Shown one piece after another: positions 45,403 to 57,237 of a DNA stretch of 64,000 nucleotides. Origin of the DNA: Celoporthe dispersa. Its lineage: Eukaryota; Ascomycota; Sordariomycetes; Diaporthales; Cryphonectriaceae. Each line of letters starts with the position of its first letter. Positions within the stretch are counted from its first letter, which is position 1. The stretch spans positions 1,426,001 through 1,490,000 of the forward strand of contig WAID01000006.1 in assembly GCA_016584495.1 (NCBI GenBank). Direction: 5' to 3'. The translations under genes and the position numbers were made by a program. The notes beneath the pieces were generated by a model. That model ran no database searches. It saw nothing but the letters and a program-made list of their open reading frames with translations, and was not told the DNA's origin.

Positions 45403-46462
45403 ATGACAACTATCCACAAAGTCGCCATATTTGGCGTAAGTGCCTCCAAGGTTGTCCCCTCAGGTCACAGCTAACAATCCACACAGGCATCAGGTAACTT
45501 TGGTGCCCCCATCACAACGGCCCTCCTCAAGGCCAAGTTCGACTTGACCATCATCTCGCGCGCCGATTCCACCTCTACCTTCCCCCCAGATATCCCCGTG
45601 CTCAAGATCGCCTACACCCCGGAGGCTCTCACAGCGGCATTGAAAGGCCAAGATGCTGTGGTGAACGTCACAGGCCCCGGCGGCAAGGACGCACAGAACA
45701 ACATTAGCGATGCCGCCGAGGCTGCGGGCGTGAAGCGGCTGATAATCAATGACTTTGGCTGGGGACCGGAGATCCGGGGCTTACCCGAGTTCGAAGAGGT
45801 TCACGGCACGCGTATGGCTTCATGGGAGTACGCGATGAAGAAGAGCGCTCAGTCCGGGTCATTTACGTGGACGGGGATCAGTGTTGGAAATCCTGTGGAC
45901 TGGGTGCGTTCAATGAACAGCTGTCTCAGTCCTTGGCCCCCTCTCCCTCCGGAGTGAGCGTGTGCTGACATATTCTTGTCTTTGATCTCCCAAGGCCATA
46001 GCCAGATTTCCTACCATGGGATTTGACATCAAGAACTCCTCAGCGACCATCTACGACCGGGGCGAGGAGCGCTTCACGGGCACAACACTGCACGGGATCG
46101 GCCAGAGCGTCGTGGGTGTCCTGCAGCGGCCCGATGCGACGGCCAACAGGTTCGTCAAGGTCATGTCCCTCATGACCTGCCAGAACGAGCTCTTGCGGGC
46201 CTTGGAGGCAGCTACGGACAAGAAGTGGGCCGTCGAGCACCCGACGACCGGTAGACTGATGGAGCGCGGCCGTGCGAAGCGACGCGAGGGGGACCGGGGG
46301 TGGGTCTTGGACTTGGTCGTTGCCCAGCTGTTTGACGAGGGCCAGGCGCGCGGCGTCGTGGCGACCTCGAGGGAGGAGGCGGACTCGGAGCTGCTGGGTG
46401 TGGAAGCCGAGAGTGCGGAGGAGGTGGTGTCGAAGGCCCTAGGGCTGCGTGATAGGGTCTAA
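45403..46462 (+). CDS. NmrA-like / isoflavone-reductase-like NAD(P)-binding protein
   Basis: Three exons (45403-45435, 45487-45903, 45995-46462) with GT-AG introns in phase 0 give 305 aa. The protein begins MTTIHKVAIFGASGNFGAPI, where GASGNFG is the GxxGxxG dinucleotide loop split by the first intron. AVVNVTGPGG and KRLIINDFGWGP follow, typical of the NmrA/isoflavone-reductase branch of atypical SDRs. Members either reduce phenolic compounds or act as NAD(P)-sensing regulators, and the sequence does not decide between them. It is the right-hand end of the aromatic block. No frame damage is seen. Confidence 0.88.
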
Positions 46463-49400
46463 TGAGGCCCTCAAGATGCCAGCGATTTCTGCTGAGTGCT
46501 GATAAGTCTGGTGGATCCGGAGCATTTAGGTATACAAGGCCTGTGTACAATTTTAGGCTCAAGTCTGTGTGCCCCGTGTCCGCTCGGGTTCCGGGTGCTC
46601 TGCACAGTTTAGAGACCAAGATGTGATGGATCAGCAGTCGAACTGCAAGCACCCTAGTACTGAGAAGTAATTAACAGGGGAGAAGACCTGTGAGCCCTTG
46701 CGTGGCTGTAGATCATGAAGGAAGGGTAGATATGGAGCTGCCATTGACATGTTTCAGAGGACGACGTCACAATTTCTCGACGTCAGGGTCTCACTATTAC
46801 TGGTCTCAGACCATGGGAGAACTGTGAGTCGCATCTTATCAAGTCTGTGTGTATGTGTGCGTGTGTGGGAATGGCCCAGAGCTGCTGAGTTCCGATGCAC
46901 ATTGCAACAACTTGGCGCTCGAAACGAGCCCATGGCTCACAGTGATATTGTAGTCTTGCCTATGAACGCTGGCGGCCCTAGGGAGGTGCACAAGAAATAC
47001 TCTAGAATTGCTTGTCGAAGGCGTGCTGAAAGCCTGATGGCACCACAAACAGCTGCCTTTCCCAGGGAGATTGATTGCCATCAGCTGTGAGCCCAGACAA
47101 ACTGTAGATGAATCACCTATTCGGACTGTGTAGGTAGCTCGGTATTATATCGGACGATCGAGAACTGAATGAATCCACCTCTTTAAGAGGATGTGTTAAT
47201 AGGCCCGCCCGTATCCACGGCAATGTACCATAGAATTGTACCCTCCAGAGTTGCAACGACAAGACTATTAGAGAGAGAGAAGAAGAAAAACCGCGGACGC
47301 AGACCTGCGGGCGGACCAACAGGAGACACGAGAGATCTCAACAAGGTGTTGGGTGCACTGCCCTCTTCCCTCATCGTGGCGATGCCCCCTCCTTAATAAG
47401 TCTGTTCTCTGATGCGCATGAGGGACGGAACCACTTTTCCTCTACCACTACCCAACATCCCAGCGAACGGGGGCTGCCCGAGCCAAGGGCGCTACCTCGA
47501 TATCCCCCTGCCGTGCCTTCTGTATGGACCATCTGGAAACAGCGACCCAATCTCGATGCAGTAAGATGGTGCTGGTGCGCATGAATGTGAACCCTACACG
47601 ACGACCTGGGGAGGACCTAGACAGGAAAAGGGAAGAGGAAGGAAGAAAAAAAAGACTCTCTCTTCTCTCTCTATGCCGGAGATTTTCTTACGTGCAAGGC
47701 ATAAGAAAACGAATTAGGATGCTGAGGGAGGATACTCAACCAGGTAAGGTGGACCTAAACGCATGGTTGACGGAAGATAAAATCAATCTATGGGATGATG
47801 CACGGATCGATAGGTGTCCTCCCCCCTTTTTTTACTTCTCTCTCCCGCTGTCTCCCAGAGGTAACCTCTGCCAGGAATCTGGACTCGTCGTGCCGAATTT
47901 CCTCGCCAGGTACCCCGTCTGAATGTCTGGAGGTGGGTACAGCGAATCGCTTGAGCCATATGCCTGCAAGTTCACCAACGTCTTGGTGCTATACCTGGAG
48001 AGGTTTGTGGAACTCACCTTCCGGTATCTTCTCTCACACCTTTACTCTCTCCGATCATCCATACATAAAATACGTAGTACAGCATATACTTCCCAAGGAA
48101 GATACCGAAAGAAATGGTTGCCTCGAAAGTGGATCTTTCGGAATAATTGCTAAAGATAAACCCACCCGCGACTCATCACCCTGCCATCGGACCACCTTGA
48201 CCGTTTAACCTTGAAATGCTTCCTCTCGAGTTGAGCCCATGACGCTTTCCTGATATGCGGGATGGGCGCAGGAGCTGAGCTTGATGCCTCCCGCTGGCCT
48301 GCTCAGCATCGGTTCATCTTATACGTAATATCCGACCAAAGTATCTCCTCGAGCAGCTCGAATACGTGCGATGGGTGCCCGCCCTTTCGCGAGAGGAGAA
48401 AGAGAGACCCGGAAGAAGCAGAGGTCGCGCGGATCTGCAGGTCTCGAGCTCATTACCAGTGCCGAGCCTAGGTTCGTGCGCGCATCTTCTCTTTCTCCAC
48501 CTGAACCATTTCATGATACATACTGCAGTAGTATTCGTTCGAAACAAGATCCGCCCGCAACACACCCTGAACAGACAGCCCGCGAGCCAGGCCCTTCCTT
48601 TTTGTCCTCCTTCATCTCACCAAAACTTGACAAGCACGAGCCACACGATGAAGACGAACGCCAGGTGTCCCGTGATTACTTCCCCTCCCTCTCTCTCTTT
48701 CTTTCGTTCGCAAGCAATGATAGGCACCTGGCCTCCTCGTCCAGCCAAGGTCTGGTATGCCTGCCTGCCTGTGCCTGGGGAAGAAAGGGGGTCTATTGCT
48801 ACAGTACACTAGCGGGCAAGGCAAGGGGTTAGGTCCTCGAGGGCTGCTGTCGTGCCAGGCCAAGGCAGGGGGGGTAAGGCGGGAATGAGAGGCTGGACCC
48901 TACCTAAGAAACCCAAATCCATCCCGTCTGTGCCGTGACTGACTGATGTCTGTATGTAAGTCCCATAGTACCTGTAGTATTATTACACTCGCTGCTCACT
49001 GGCTATAGGCTACCTAGCCCGGCCCAGACAATGCGAAACCCCCTCCTCCCCTCCCAGCCCAAGGAAAAGATGTTCAGTGAGCAGCATGCATGGATTGTCC
49101 CAAGTCCCCTAAACCTCGTCATACCCGGCCTCCTCCTCCCACGCAAGGGGAAAACCAAACTACCGTAGTAATTCCATGTCACTATCGTGGGTGTGAGTGG
49201 TCTTGGGAGGGGGACCAGGGATCTCTAAGACTGTTTGCCTTTCTTCCCCTTCTTCCTTGCCACACGTTTTGTTTCTCTTAATTTTTTATTTTCCCTTTCT
49301 TTCTTTCTTCTCCTTTCGTGTGGTTTCGAGCCATCCGGAAGTCTCTCGTTCAACATCACCCACACATTCACACTCTTTCTCTTCCTCTCTCTGGTAGCCC

Positions 49401-49684
49401 GTTTCACTCGCTCTCTTCTCTCATCCGGTCGTCCTAGTCGCGTCACCAATATTATTCCCCGACTCTTCATACCAGACTTTTCCTCCACCCTACCCACCCT
49501 TACTCACCTTTTTTTCTTGTTCCTTTTTAAAACCATTTCAATCATAAATATTATATACTATTTATCCGTCGTGGTATGCCTCACGCGCGCAAGTGAGCAC
49601 AACACGACGCGTGGGAGATGGAAGGCCGTTCCAGGCAGCCCAGCGAGAAGACACCCTTCTCGTCGAGACAACAAGGTCGAAATA
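46463..49684. other. 3.2-kb intergenic region
   Basis: It separates the aromatic block from the membrane-protein pair. A T/C-rich zone (about 49235-49560) directly precedes the DUF6536-like gene and may be its leader. Frames at 47524-47922, 48366-48832 and 49235-49717 show simple composition and no domain. No gene is supported. Confidence 0.4.
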
Positions 49685-52509
49685 ATGGCGCGAGTCCCAC
49701 GATCAGGAGGCATGTGATGTAGATACCTCCTCTTGTGCACTGCCCGTCTTCTTTCTCTCAACGCGCCGGCTGACATGTGGACACACCGTTTCTGTCTTGC
49801 AGGGTCGAGCCGTCCTCCTCGGTCTCATCCACCCAGGCACCACCCCTCTCCTCCCTCTCCTCCATACGCAGGCAGACCGGAGGAGGAGAGATACCACATT
49901 CGCCCTCGCACGACGCGCCGCCGCCACCACCGTCACGGCGCGGGCGCAAGGGTCTCAACATGCACTGGCCCTTTCAGAGCATAGCCACCGACACCCTCTC
50001 CGTCTCCACCGCCCCGGCCCCAGAGCTGTTCCGCCGCGCCACCTGGCAGCCGCCAAAACCCTACGACAACGACAAGGACAGCGCGGCCAGCACGCGGCGG
50101 GGCAGCACGCTGATCCCGGACTACGTCGTTAACTTCATCCGCGGCGAGACCCCCGAGAGCGTGGCCCGGCGCAAGCAGAATGGCGGGAACCGCGGCATGC
50201 GCGCCGTGGACATTACCCACCAGCACAGGCCGCAGCGGTCGCACATGGCGCTCATGATGCTCGCCGACGACGCGGAGAACGGTGGTTACCGCGACGGCAC
50301 CCCCGCCGGAGACGGAGACGACGCGCGCAGCCACGTCACGTCGACGAGCACCACGACGGAGCTGCAGCAGATCCTGCGCGACGGCCAGAGGGGCCGCGGT
50401 GGGTGGCGGAGGGTCACGACCGGGTGGCGGAGCGGTGTGCTGCTGAGCCTGGTCCTGGTCCTGGTCCTGCTCGTCACCGGCTTTGTCTGCCTCGTCGTCG
50501 CGGGGACCAAGATCGCCTTCCTGGTCGAGGCCATGGACCTGTTCACGGGTTCCTGCTCGGCGGCTGCGACGGTCAGCTGGGGCCTGCACGCGCTCATCAA
50601 CGTCGCGGTGGTGGTCATCATCGTCGGCGCAAACTATGTCTTCCAGGTCCTGAGCAGTCCGACGAGGGCCGAGGTCTCTGAGGTGCACGAGAACAGGAGG
50701 TGGTTGGAGATTGGTGTCCCTTCGATCCGGAATTTCTGGTTCATCGGGCGAGGGAGGGCTCTTCTCGCCATGGTCCTCCTGGCCGTGGCCGTCGTGACCC
50801 AAATAATGTGTGTTTTGTTTTTTTCTTCTTTTTCCTTCTTCCTTCCCCTCTTCGCGTGTCACAACATTTGAACACGAAGGCTGACCCTGAGAACCCCCCC
50901 TCCCCTCTCCCGTCGCAGATATAATTCCTTAATATTCACCACCACAGCCAGCACGACCTACAACCTCGTCGCCGTCAGGCCCTCCTTTCTCACCGGCGCC
51001 CAGTTCAGCGACACCTCCTCGTCCAACGCCGCAGGCCTCTCGCGGGCACAGCTGCTCGACCTGCAGAGCCTGGCCAGCGGCGGCGGTGCGCTCACCAACC
51101 TGACCACCACGGCCTGTGTCGATCTCTTCGACGACACCTTCGGCGCAGGGTACTCGGACATCCTCCTCGTCCTCGCCACCGCCTCTTCCGAGTCCTCCAC
51201 AACCGAAAACTCCCTCGTCGGGACGGCCCAGGCTGGGTTCGGCACCACCACCTCCTCCGAATCAGACCTCATCACCTCAACCGCGGCGGCATCGAGCGGC
51301 GAGGTCCTCGTCGACGGCTCGTCCGTGTCCTACTGTCTCGCCCAGCCCACCGCGTCGCCCAGCTGCACCGTCAACCTGAACCCGGCCGTCTTCGTCGCCG
51401 TCCTCGGGTTGAACCTGCTCACCCTGCTCCTCACGGGCGCCACCCTCCTCCTGCACCAGCGCTCCGACCCCCTCGTCACCCTTGGCGACGCCATCGCCTC
51501 CTTCCTCCGCGAGCCGGACCCCAGCACTCGCGACAACGCCCTCGTGACCAGGGAGAACCTCCGCCTGGGGCTCGGCGGCTGGGGCTTCACCGAGGGCAAG
51601 TACTGGTCGCCCACGCGCACGCCCCTCTGGCTGTCGGCGCCGAGCTTGGCACAGTGGGCCACCGCGGGGTCCTGGTGGCTCGTGGCCACGGCTCTCACCG
51701 CCGCGGCTCTGATTCTCACCGTCGTCACCGACGAGACCGGCAGCGGCCACGGCCTCAGCCCTTTCGGGGTCGCCACCCCACGGACGACCTACCTCGTCAC
51801 CGAAAGCAGCAACAGCACCACCACAACTACCATCATCCCGGCCGCGGCGCTCTCGATCGCCGCGTCCACCCCACAAATCCTGCTCGCGGGTCTCTACTTT
51901 AGCACCAACGCCCTACTGACCGCCTTCTTCCTCTCGCGCGAGAGTAGCCTGTACGCCCTGCGGCCCGGCCGCGACGGCGCCACACCCCGTCCCCTGCGCG
52001 TCAGCGCCGACCCCGTTGGTGTCCAAGCCACCTCCCTGTACCTGACGCTCCCGCGGCCCGTGTCGTGGGCGCTGGCCATCTGGTTCGCGGCCATGGGCTT
52101 CGTGCTCTCCCAGGCGTGCTTCGTTGTCTCCGTGGAGGACGACGACGACACCTCCGCCGCCCGGCTCCGCGGCCTCGGCCTCAGCGGCACTGCGCTCCTC
52201 GGCCTCCTCGCCATGCTCATCGCCCTCCTCCTGGCCGTGGCCGCGGCGGGTCTTCAGCGTCTCCCGCCTGCGCAGATGGCCGACGGGCGCGCCACCGGCA
52301 ACCCGCTCGCTTTCGAGGGCGGGAGCTGCTCGGCCGTCCTCAGCGCCCGGTGCCACCGCGTGCCTGAGGAGGCGGGCGTGTGGATAAATAGGGTGCTCTG
52401 GGGCGTCGTGACTATCGCGGAGGGCCGGGACGCCGGTGGTCTCGTGGGTCATGTTACATATTCGGCCAGGGCCGTCGGTGAGCTGGATGGGAATCGTCGG
52501 TATATCTGA
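49685..52509 (+). CDS. Multi-pass membrane protein, DUF6536-like
   Basis: Exons: 49685-49713 (provisional), 49803-50807 and 50919-52509. The certain part starts at the latest at the ATG at 49960 (MHWPFQSIATDTLS) and gives 812 aa; with the small first exon it is 874 aa. A Ser/Arg/Pro-rich cytosolic N-terminus leads to TTGWRSGVLLSL. About seven to nine hydrophobic spans follow, including LVLVLVLLVTGFVCLVVAG, ALINVAVVVIIVGANYVF, ALLAMVLLAVAVVTQI, AVFVAVLGLNLLTLLLTG and GLLAMLIALLLAVAAAG. A Thr/Ser/Asn-rich extracytosolic loop (about 50930-51330) has several N-x-S/T sites. The GWR...G start with TLGDAIASFLREPDP is characteristic of the fungal DUF6536 family. Function is unknown. The frame is intact over 2.4 kb. 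Confidence 0.8.
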
Positions 52510-53275
52510 AAGAAATTGGAATCCGAGAGCGTTTGAGCGTATAATTTGATACCCCCTGGAGGATGTTTTGTCGGCTTCTTGGTTGATTATTTCCTTTCAC
52601 ACACGCCTTAGGGAAGAACAGGTTAGACACCTTTTGTTTCTCACCTTTTTGCCTCCTCTTCCTGCCTTCTTCTCCCTGTCTTTTTGGACAGAGAATCGGG
52701 TACATTGCTGGATGATCCTCTTCGGTGCGGCGCACGAGCTGGGTATGGTCAGGAATCCGTGTTGTTCCGATGATTTCTTTGAACTGGGTCGGTGTTCTCG
52801 AGCGATGCTGTTTTTGAGGCATGATACCAGCTAGGCGTGGAGTAATGATTTATCAATGAGTCCTTAATATGGGATGAAGTGGTCTTTCTGAATGCACACT
52901 CTATTATTTCATCACCGCATGCGTAGTTCATGTAGGATTAGGTTGGCGTACTTGAACAAATCACCAGCCACAGGCGGGTGATGTCTTGCTCAGTTCGCCT
53001 CGACCCTTGGTGGTTTGCCTCCCCGTTGCATTACCCCCACCCACGCGTGCGATCTTGTAGAAGCTCTCTTAGAAATGGAAATAGAGAAAATTTTAAAAGG
53101 GAAAAAAAGAAAAACTCGCGCAGGAGCGCCATATGATGATATATGATGCTCTGCCGTTCTCCAAACCGAAGGCCGCCCAAAAGGTATCGAAAAAATAGAA
53201 GGCTTCTCTCAAATGATAAATATGCCGTGTCCTGTATGCCCTGAAACGCCGCCGTGTATGTATATATGTATATGT

Positions 53276-53311
<36 letters not shown>

Positions 53312-53391
53312 CTAAAATTGCCAAAATTCGCCGGTGACAGAAAGGTGAGAGAATTCTTCTTGGTGTTTTGTTGACATGCATAAGCACATGT
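52510..53391. other. Convergent intergenic region
   Basis: Tail-to-tail space between the DUF6536-like gene and the four-span membrane protein. It holds the TG microsatellite described separately and no coding sequence that I can support. Confidence 0.5.
53257..53311. repeat. TA/TG microsatellite
   Basis: A TATATG-type start passes into 14 uninterrupted TG units (53283-53310). It lies in the 3' region of the four-span membrane-protein gene. Confidence 0.9.
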
Positions 53392-54423
53392 CTAGGGCTC
53401 GATGGGGTCCTCGAGGAAATTGTAGCCGTCGTCTTCTGGTGGCAGGAAGTAGGCGGATACCCCCAGGACACCGACGAGGAGCGCGGCCACACTGGCACTA
53501 ACTGTGCAGAGGATCCAGGAGGTGTCGAGCTGCCAGCCGGGCACGGAGAAGTACTCGTCGTTGTCGAAGAGGAAGGACTGCAGGGTGGATCATTGTCAGC
53601 CTTGCGCCTCTCGGGCAGACATGTCTCTCATCCAGATACAGAGAGGTCTCAGTAGGCGTGAAAAGAGGGAGATCAACGTACCACAAGCCCCATGGCGGCA
53701 AATTGCGCGACGGAGACCGTCAGCAGCAGCGCGCTCAGTACCTTCCAGCCATACTCGCGCTTGATCTTGCCACCTCCGATGGTGATAACGAAGCACACCA
53801 GTGTAGCGAGCTCAGCGATGGTCGCAAAGCTCATGAGGAAGCCGCTCGTCCTCCAGATGGAGCAGAAATACCGATCCTCGGGGTGGCAGTCCCGTTCCGT
53901 GTCGGGGAAGTGCCGACATGGGCTGTCTGGCAGGGCGGTGTTGCAGTAGTGATGCAGGCCGAGGTGTTGGGAGTAGGTCTTGTCGCTGCCGCGGACCGGA
54001 ATGTCCATGCTGACCCAGTGAGGGACGAGGATGGAGGCAAGGGTCATCGCCGATGCTGTTTGCGCACGCCACACATTAGCCATGGTAAGTCCTGGTACGC
54101 GAGATCCTTCCTGCAAGACGACATCACGAGATCTACGTTGCTGGGGGGAGCGTGGTCTGCGACTTTGATTCCCTCGACCGAATTGACGGGCACTCGAGGG
54201 CGCTCCACATGGCAGCCAGCTCTGGCTGTCGCACAACATGCGCCTCGCACTCGCAGGTGTGTTGTTGCTGTTGTTACCGGGAGCGGGGACGAGTCGAGGA
54301 TCGAAGCGCGAGCCGACGATGACGACATGTCAAAGCAGAGAGCGGCGACAACCCGATAAGACGACTGAACGTACCAGCAATGAATATCGCCAAGGCGGCG
54401 CCGTAGACAGATAATCGCGTCAT
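53392..54423 (-). CDS. Four-span (claudin/SUR7-like topology) membrane protein of unknown function
   Basis: Exons 54423-54375, 54055-53682 and 53577-53392 splice in phase to 202 aa. Exon 1 is MTRLSVYGAALAIFIA. TM1 continues as SAMTLASILVPHWVSM. A Cys-containing outer loop has HYCN, CRHFPDTERDC and RYFCSIWRTSGF. TM2 is FATIAELATLVCFVITI, TM3 is LSALLLTVSVAQFAAMGLV and TM4 is WILCTVSASVAALLVGVLGV. The tail is PPEDDGYNFLEDPIEP. One large cysteine-bearing first loop with four spans is the claudin/SUR7/PalI topology, but no family signature is certain. The first intron is 319 nt, unusually long for this window, and I cannot exclude a small exon inside it. The last two junctions are clear. Confidence 0.75.
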
Positions 54424-56010
54424 GATCCTGTTGCGATCGGTGCAGTAGATAAAGCCGCTCTGTAGTCCTCCTTCAAGATGCTGTAGTGGCGGTGTTGTGG
54501 GTGAGATGAGGTAGTGTCGTGATGTTAGGGACCGACTGGGTGGGAAAAAAGGTGGCAGGTTTCATGGAGTAGTAGTACCATCAATGGCGGTAGGCATGAG
54601 CTGCAGTGCCTTGGTTTTTTCCCTCCCTGTGTACTGTATGTAGGTGATCTCCTACTACTGTGCTGTAGGCGGGCGCTGTGCCGTGCCGCTGCGTGTAGAC
54701 TAAGCCCTGCACCCCGGCAGCTTGCAGGAACCCCCCCCTCCCCAAAACTACCGATTACCTCAGAGCCCATCAACGCATGTTCTGGCAGTCTGCCGTACTA
54801 CCATGGTTTCACTGCAGTAACGGCGACCTGGTAACCTTGCAACGGAGGTACACCGTTGCAGTATCCTCACACCGAGGCCAGGCCCTCTTCTCCCCACAGC
54901 CTCCAGAAACCCAAGCCCACTCACCCACACTGTATAGTACTATGACACTCCTCCAAGCCTGGATCCTCCCTTCCTCTCCTGTTGTTCGTTGCTTTCGCTG
55001 TTATCTTCTCTCGCCTCGGGGGCAGTCAAGATAAGATTCACAAGAGCAGAACACGAGCGACTACGGATGTTCTCGACCCGTTGACTTGACTCGACTCGTG
55101 CTGCAGCGTCCGGGCATATCACCAACGCCTATCTGAACGCCCCAGAGTCATCTGTCACTACCCGGGCCACTATAGCCCTCACCATTTTCTTAGTGGCCTG
55201 CACTTTCCCCAGCCTCACCTGATCTGGGAAGGTCGAACTGCGGTCTACCGCGGCACGCGCCTAACCTGTCCACCACTGTCATCGCCTGTAAGTGGCCGGT
55301 TCGTGCCTGCCAACCCCAATCATTTCTTTGCGGTGCGCCGGGAAGCCCCTGGCAAGATCGACCAGGCCCAGGCCAAGGCAGACATCATAGCGGAGTGATT
55401 GCTCCTGCACGGTTGCCATGATTTGAGGCAAGAGATATCAAGTCACATTGCATACCTTTTTTTTTTCTCCCCTCCCCCTCTCTTTCTTCCAAGCAACGAG
55501 ATGATGACTTGGTAAGATCGACATTCGATCGAGATGTCAGCTCAGATCTGAGTCGGCATGCAGGTGACTATTTCTTATCTGGCGGGGAGAGATCTTGACA
55601 AGGGAGGTCGAGTGACGATAATGACCATCGCGAGATAAGTCTTGGGAGCCATAGACAATACAGTTCCACTCACAAACACCATCACTCTGAAGGCGACGTG
55701 CTCTCGTTCTTGGGCGACGGAAGGAGCGCCAACACGGCCCCCCCTCACAGACGATGATGACGACGAGGATGATAATGCAGCAGCCATGGGCATCAGGCGG
55801 GCAGGCGCTACCGTCGAACAACGAGTCTTTTCGTGGACGTGACAGCTTCGGTCTCACGTTCTTGTTTTCTGAGAGCCTTCCAGAACCGTAGCCAATCCAG
55901 CAGCATTACCCAAGCCGCAACGGCATCTTCTCCGCATATTCTGTTCTTCTTTTCGGGAGGGCACCATCCAAGGCCATATCCTGCCGCCAGGAACTCCTCA
56001 GGCCTTCAGG
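54424..56010. other. 1.6-kb intergenic region
   Basis: Promoters of the leftward four-span gene and the rightward cysteine-rich gene lie here. A plus-strand T10 run occurs at 55458-55467. Minus-strand frames at 55575-55793 and 55537-55857 include a Ser-rich, then hydrophobic stretch but no complete gene could be built. Confidence 0.4.
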
Positions 56011-57237
56011 ATGCACCGCGCTACGTTTTCCCCAGGGCTGTTGGCTCTCCTCTCTGCCAGCGCCATCACAGCTCAGTCCTGTGGCCAGAATATCTCACCT
56101 GTCGGATACCAATGTGGTGCCGGCATGAGGGACGGCGACCGTGTCTATGATCCCAGTTGCCAGAACATTGTGAGGATGACCCTGCCCCTCGTCTAGGGAT
56201 GCAAGACCACCATGCTGACTGAAATCCTGCTCCATAGCTTGTCTGCCACGATGGTACGATGCAGCTGAACAATCCTTGCTCGCCCGGACATTGCACCTAG
56301 AGGGACGACGCCCATTCTGCCTTTTGTGTTGGCAGCCAAGGTGCCGCCGACGCTGAGGGCGTGGCTGCCGAGTCTGAATCTCCAGGCTGTGGGTTCTCCG
56401 TCGACGCCGGCCAGAAATGTCCTGTCATTCTCAAGGAAGGTGACCGTCTATGCGACAAGTCGTGCAAGAATCTCGTAGGATCTTATTTCTACTCTCCCCA
56501 GTCAGTATGTCTCGGCGTGCTAACCTGCTGCTGCCCAAGATCGTGTGCCGCGGAGGGACGATGGAGACCGACGAATCCTGCGAGCCGAGCACGTGTATGA
56601 CCAAGCAACAGACCGACCTTGGCAAGGGCGCCTTCTGCGGCCAACCGGACGACGACACGAGCATACCCCAGGGAGCCTCCGTGGGGGGAGCAGTCGAGAG
56701 CCTCTTTTGTGGGCTGACGTCGATCATCGGCGATGAGTGCGGTGGTCCGCATTCCCTCGTCAGGCAAGGTTGGCGCATGTGCGATGAGTATTGCGCCAGC
56801 ATTGTCGAGTGCCGCGATGGGAGGATTCAACTGTCCCAGACATGTGCTTTGGGCACCTGCGCGGTCGATGACGAGAGGCCTGTCGGAGATGCCGTCTTCT
56901 GCGCTGGCGATATGGGCCTCGAGTCGGAGGACGCGGACTACGTCGTTGATTACGACGTCGAATCCGACGACGAGCCTGCGGAGGAGTCCTTGGCAGAGTG
57001 CGGCCCTTTCTATGGGCCAACTGGCCACTCCTGTGATGCCCACACAGAGGGTCAGACTTTTTGCGACTTTGATTGCAAGAACATTGTAAGTGACACAATG
57101 ACAGACGCCCGGTGCGTGCGCAGTGGATCCTGACTCCCTCTTAGCTCATCTGACACGATGGCAGGGCGCAGGTGAACAACCACTGCGGTGGCTCGTGTAT
57201 ATTCAACTATGACGCCCACGCAGCCTTCTGTGTCTGA
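56011..57237 (+). pseudogene. Secreted four-module cysteine-rich repeat protein with two in-frame stops
   Basis: Four exons (56011-56169, 56238-56474, 56540-57085, 57145-57237), all phase 0. A signal peptide (MHRATFSPGLLALLSASAITA) precedes four copies of a module of about 60-75 aa. Each follows the pattern C-G/F, G-x2-C, D-x2-C-x-N/S-I, V-C-x2-G, then C and a final F-C. Examples are YDPSCQNI|LVCHDG, CDKSCKNL|IVCRGG, CDEYCASIVECRDG and CDFDCKNI|LI-stop-HDG. In modules 1, 2 and 4 an intron falls at exactly the same codon. A TAG at 56298-56300 interrupts module 1, where CAG would fit. A TGA at 57151-57153 replaces the conserved TGC in module 4. The second stop would leave modules 1-3 intact if only the first were an error. 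I know no named family. The secretion signal and cysteines suggest an extracellular, perhaps effector-like or wall-binding protein. Confidence 0.65.

Noticed and set aside
49933..50862. 309-codon minus-strand open frame
   Set aside because: Antisense shadow of the DUF6536-like gene; Asp/Arg/Pro composition follows from the GC-rich sense codons.
55575..55793. Minus-strand frame with Ser run and hydrophobic stretch
   Set aside because: Short, no convincing start context or partner exon; the Ser run comes from a GAT/GAC repeat on the other strand.
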